Source: Flavobacterium sp.
Lineage (GTDB): Bacteria; Bacteroidota; Bacteroidia; Flavobacteriales; Flavobacteriaceae
DNA length: 11,414 bases
Direction of reading: 5' to 3'
Assembly: GCA_012032075.1 (NCBI GenBank)
Contig: JAAURU010000070.1
Span: 1-11,414, forward strand
Shown: positions 9,410 through 11,414 of the stretch, piece after piece
Layout of the letters: each line of letters begins with the position of its first letter
How positions within the stretch are numbered: position 1 is the stretch's first letter
Translations under genes and position numbers: made by a program
The notes under the pieces: generated by a model
Databases searched by the model: none
Told to the model about the DNA's origin: nothing
The model's input: only the letters and a program-made list of their open reading frames with translations

Positions 9410-10735
9410 AGGAAAACTTCTTAGTTTTTTTCTACTTGCAGCAACAACTATTTTTGCACAAGCAACAAGAGAAAAAGTAGATGGAGTTGTAGGAGTTGTA
9501 GGAGATTATGTAATTTTAGATTCAGATATTGATTTAGAATATATACAGTTAAGAGCAAGTGGAGTCGATACAAAGGAAATTACACGTTGTGAACTTTTTG
9601 GAAAACAATTAGAAGATAAATTATTTGCACACCAAGCTATACAAGATAGTATTATTGTTACTGATGCTGAAGTAAACGGCATCATGGATCAGCAAATTGA
9701 CGCTATGGTAGAGCAAGTAGGATCTATTGATAAAGTAATTGAATACTACAGAAAGAAAAATTTAGACGAATTTCGCAATTACTTTTTTGACATTATCAAA
9801 AACAATAAGTTAACTGATGAAATGCAGAAAAAAATTGTCGATAAAGTCGAAATTACACCTGAGGAAGTAAGAAACTTTTTTAAAGATATTCCTAAAGATG
9901 AAATCCCTACCTTCGGTGCTGAGGTGGAAGTAGCTCAAATTATTGTAAAACCAGTCGTTTCTCAAGAAGAAAAGCAAAAAGTTATCGATAAACTTAACGA
10001 AATAAGACAAGAAGTTTTAAATGGTTCAAGTTTTTTTAGTAAAGCAGTACTGTTTTCAGAAGATCCAGGTTCGAGTTCAAATGGAGGATTTTATAAAATG
10101 AACCGTAAAACACCATTCGTAAAAGAATTTAAAGATGTGGCTTTTAGTTTAGGTGAAGGAGAAATTTCTGAACCATTTGAAACAGATTTTGGCTATCATA
10201 TTATAATGGTGGAAAAAATAAAAGGACAAGAAGTAGAACTACGTCATATTTTAATCTCACCTAAATATACTCAAGAAGCATTGAAGGAAGCAAAACAAAA
10301 AATAGAATCAATTAGAGCTAAAATTTAGCAAAAGAAATATCATTTTCAGATGCCGCAAAAGCCTCATCAGATGAAAAAGAAACAAAAAATAACGGAGGAG
10401 TTTTACTTAACCCAAGAACCTTAGAGCCACGTTTTGAATTAGCAAAAATGGATCCTTCTTTATACGGTCAAGTAGCTGTTTTAAAAGACGGAGACATCTC
10501 ACAACCTATTTTATCAGAAGGTCAAGGTACAGGAAAATTCTACAAAATCATTACATTAAATAATAGAACAGAAGAACACAAAGCTAATTTCTCTCAAGAT
10601 TATTTAAAAATTAAAGAATTAGCTTTAAGAGACAAACAAATCAAAGCTATTGGAAAATGGACAGCTGAGAAAATCGATGAAACCTATATTAAAATTAGTG
10701 CAGATTATAAAGATTGCGAGTTCTCAAACAATTAG
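9393..10735 (+). CDS. surA: SurA-like periplasmic chaperone / peptidyl-prolyl isomerase, frameshifted
   Basis: The repaired product is about 447 residues, the usual SurA size. I choose ATG 9393 because the signal peptide (MKFINKGKLL...TTIFAQ) then starts cleanly; two in-frame ATGs at 9369 and 9372 would add eight charged residues. The SurA N-terminal domain follows (REKVDGVVGVVGDYVILDSD, helices to about 170), then parvulin domain 1 (about 178-273, VAQIIVKP to FGYHIIMV) and parvulin domain 2 (about 283-389, LRHILISP to KFYKIITL), then a C-terminal helix. SurA guides unfolded outer-membrane proteins through the periplasm to the barrel assembly machine. One T is missing from TTT at 10324-10326; restoring it replaces a TAG stop and gives KILAKEISFSDAA, continuing in frame to 10735. 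The symbol rests on domain layout; orthology to Escherichia coli SurA is not shown. Confidence 0.88.
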
Positions 10736-10767
10736 TTAAAAAAATAAAAAAGCTTACATATTTTTAG

Positions 10768-10838
10768 TAGGAGCGAATGGTCTAGGAAAATCAGTAAATG
10801 TAATTCCTGCCATTCGCTTTTATCTTTTTAATTTTGTC
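10768..10838 (+). terminator. Long-stem hairpin with T-rich tail after surA
   Basis: GCGAATGG (10773-10780) pairs with CCATTCGC (10810-10817), and five further pairs including two G-T extend the stem to 13 bp (10768-10780 with 10810-10822). The 29-nt loop holds a second small stem AGGAA/TTCCT. The T-rich tract CTTTTTAATTTT follows directly. This is the best candidate for the 3' end of the chaperone operon, 33 nt after the surA stop. The large loop is unusual for a simple intrinsic terminator, so a dispersed hairpin repeat is an alternative. Confidence 0.5.
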
Positions 10839-10873
10839 ATATCAATTGGAGTATTAATGACAAAATTAAAAAG
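10824..10873. repeat. Perfect 17-bp inverted repeat in the surA-moxR spacer
   Basis: CTTTTTAATTTTGTCAT (10824-10840) and ATGACAAAATTAAAAAG (10857-10873) are exact reverse complements around a 16-nt loop (10841-10856). The left arm begins 2 nt after the preceding hairpin and contains that hairpin's T-rich tail. No gene overlaps it. It could act as a bidirectional terminator, be the remnant of a small mobile repeat, or form a structured RNA. The sequence does not decide between these. Confidence 0.7.
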
Positions 10874-10979
10874 GATAACACTACTGTCAGGGCTAAATAG
10901 TAAATGTCTTTTATTTTTTCTAACTATTTTTTCTTACATTAGTAACTTATAAATTTAACGATAAAACACCACACTCTAT
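10874..10979 (+). promoter_or_regulatory. Upstream region of the MoxR gene, weak promoter candidate
   Basis: This AT-rich leader holds only an imperfect -7 box, TAAATTTA at 10950-10957 (consensus TAnnTTTG), with no TTG about 19 nt upstream. Transcription from it would start near 10964, about 16 nt before the ATG. No riboswitch or operator was recognised. The MoxR gene probably has its own promoter here because of the hairpins upstream, but the sequence match is poor. Confidence 0.25.
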
Positions 10980-11414
10980 ATGTCAGATGTAGCAACCATT
11001 CAATTATTGGTAGAAAAGCAAAAAGCATTAAAACAAGAAATCGCAAAAGTAATCGTTGGTCAAGACGAAGTAATCAATCAAATCGTATTAAGTATCTTTG
11101 CAGGAGGACATGCACTATTAATAGGAGTTCCAGGTCTAGCTAAAACATTAATGGTAAACACCATTTCACAAGCCTTAGGACTAGATTTCAAGCGCATCCA
11201 GTTCACACCCGATTTAATGCCTTCAGATATATTAGGAAGTGAAATCTTAGATGAAAATCGTCTGTTTAAATTCATAAAAGGACCTGTTTTTTCAAACATC
11301 ATTCTTGCAGATGAAATTAACCGTACACCTCCTAAAACGCAAGCAGCTTTATTAGAAGCCATGCAAGAAAGAGCGGTTACCGTTGCAGGGCATAATTATA
11401 AATTAAACTTACCA
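10980..11414 (+). CDS. MoxR family AAA+ ATPase, 3'-partial
   Basis: The first 145 residues are present and the frame is open to the window edge. The N-terminus MSDVATIQLLVEKQK leads to VIVGQDEVINQIVLSIFAGG, then a Walker A motif GVPGLAKT (residues 49-56) and a Walker B motif IILADE (107-112), followed by INRTPPKTQAALLEAMQE, the family signature. Sensor and lid regions lie outside the window. MoxR ATPases act as cytoplasmic chaperone-like machines that mature protein complexes and in this phylum usually precede DUF58 and von Willebrand factor A (Bat) genes; whether that holds here cannot be seen. The ATG at 10980 is the first in frame after the spacer and places the conserved region at the usual distance. 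No frameshift is seen in the visible part. Confidence 0.93.
   Translation, partial: MSDVATIQLLVEKQKALKQEIAKVIVGQDEVINQIVLSIFAGGHALLIGVPGLAKTLMVNTISQALGLDFKRIQFTPDLMPSDILGSEILDENRLFKFIKGPVFSNIILADEINRTPPKTQAALLEAMQERAVTVAGHNYKLNLP

Noticed and set aside
10740..10952. Open frame with a P-loop-like string GANGLGKS in the surA-moxR spacer
   Set aside because: There is no start codon before the motif, the Walker-like string lies in the hairpin, the rest resembles no ATPase, and the frame is short. Chance reading of a structured spacer is more likely.
11078..11362. Minus-strand open frame opposite moxR, and one at 9810-10010 opposite surA
   Set aside because: Both lie fully inside well-supported genes on the other strand and show no recognisable domain.
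1..11414. CRISPR arrays, tRNA or rRNA genes, insertion sequences, attachment sites
   Set aside because: No regularly spaced direct repeats, cloverleaf-like segments, transposase motifs or terminal repeats with target duplications were seen.

Overview
The window is AT-rich DNA with the gene content of a member of the Bacteroidetes, most likely the family Flavobacteriaceae. The evidence is a surface protein ending in a gliding-motility-type (type B) C-terminal sorting domain, a PorP/SprF protein, a PorE/SprD-like OmpA protein, a Bacteroidetes-type promoter (TTG-N19-TAnnTTTG) and a cluster of parvulin chaperones next to a MoxR ATPase. All genes lie on the + strand. The genus cannot be fixed from the sequence alone.

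Region 1 (1-6447) is a type IX secretion/adhesion cassette. The C-terminal ~1170 residues of a very large secreted adhesin come first (1-3505; the start lies upstream of the window). After a short hairpin follow a PorP/SprF outer-membrane protein (3558-4487) and, 14 nt later, a four-part OmpA-family lattice protein (4502-6447). The adhesin is the likely cargo. The PorP/SprF protein is its likely dedicated helper at the outer membrane, and the OmpA protein probably anchors the assembly to peptidoglycan. A strong GNRA-capped hairpin (6466-6495) closes the cassette.

Region 2 (6534-10735) is an operon for periplasmic chaperones of outer-membrane proteins. It starts with a clear promoter (6534-6563) and holds three genes: a double-parvulin peptidyl-prolyl isomerase (6593-8556), a lipoprotein with a SurA-like N-terminus and no intact isomerase domain (8558-9409), and a SurA-like double-parvulin protein (9393-10735). 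The genes are 1 nt apart and overlapping by 17 nt. Their likely job is folding outer-membrane barrels and secreted proteins, so they fit functionally beside the cassette but are a separate transcription unit.

Region 3 (10736-10979) is a gene-free spacer with two adjacent hairpins, one of them a perfect 17-bp inverted repeat. Region 4 (10980-11414) is the start of a MoxR AAA+ ATPase that runs off the window.

The main caveat is the reading frame. I count eight single-base indels, all in short A or T runs, and they break five of the six genes. In each case restoring one base recovers the conserved protein family sequence across the break. I read these as sequencing or assembly errors, not real gene decay, and give the genes below as repaired spans. 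I found no convincing new biological system; the most open points are the domain between the two calcium-binding repeats of the adhesin, the isomerase-less lipoprotein and the double-hairpin spacer.
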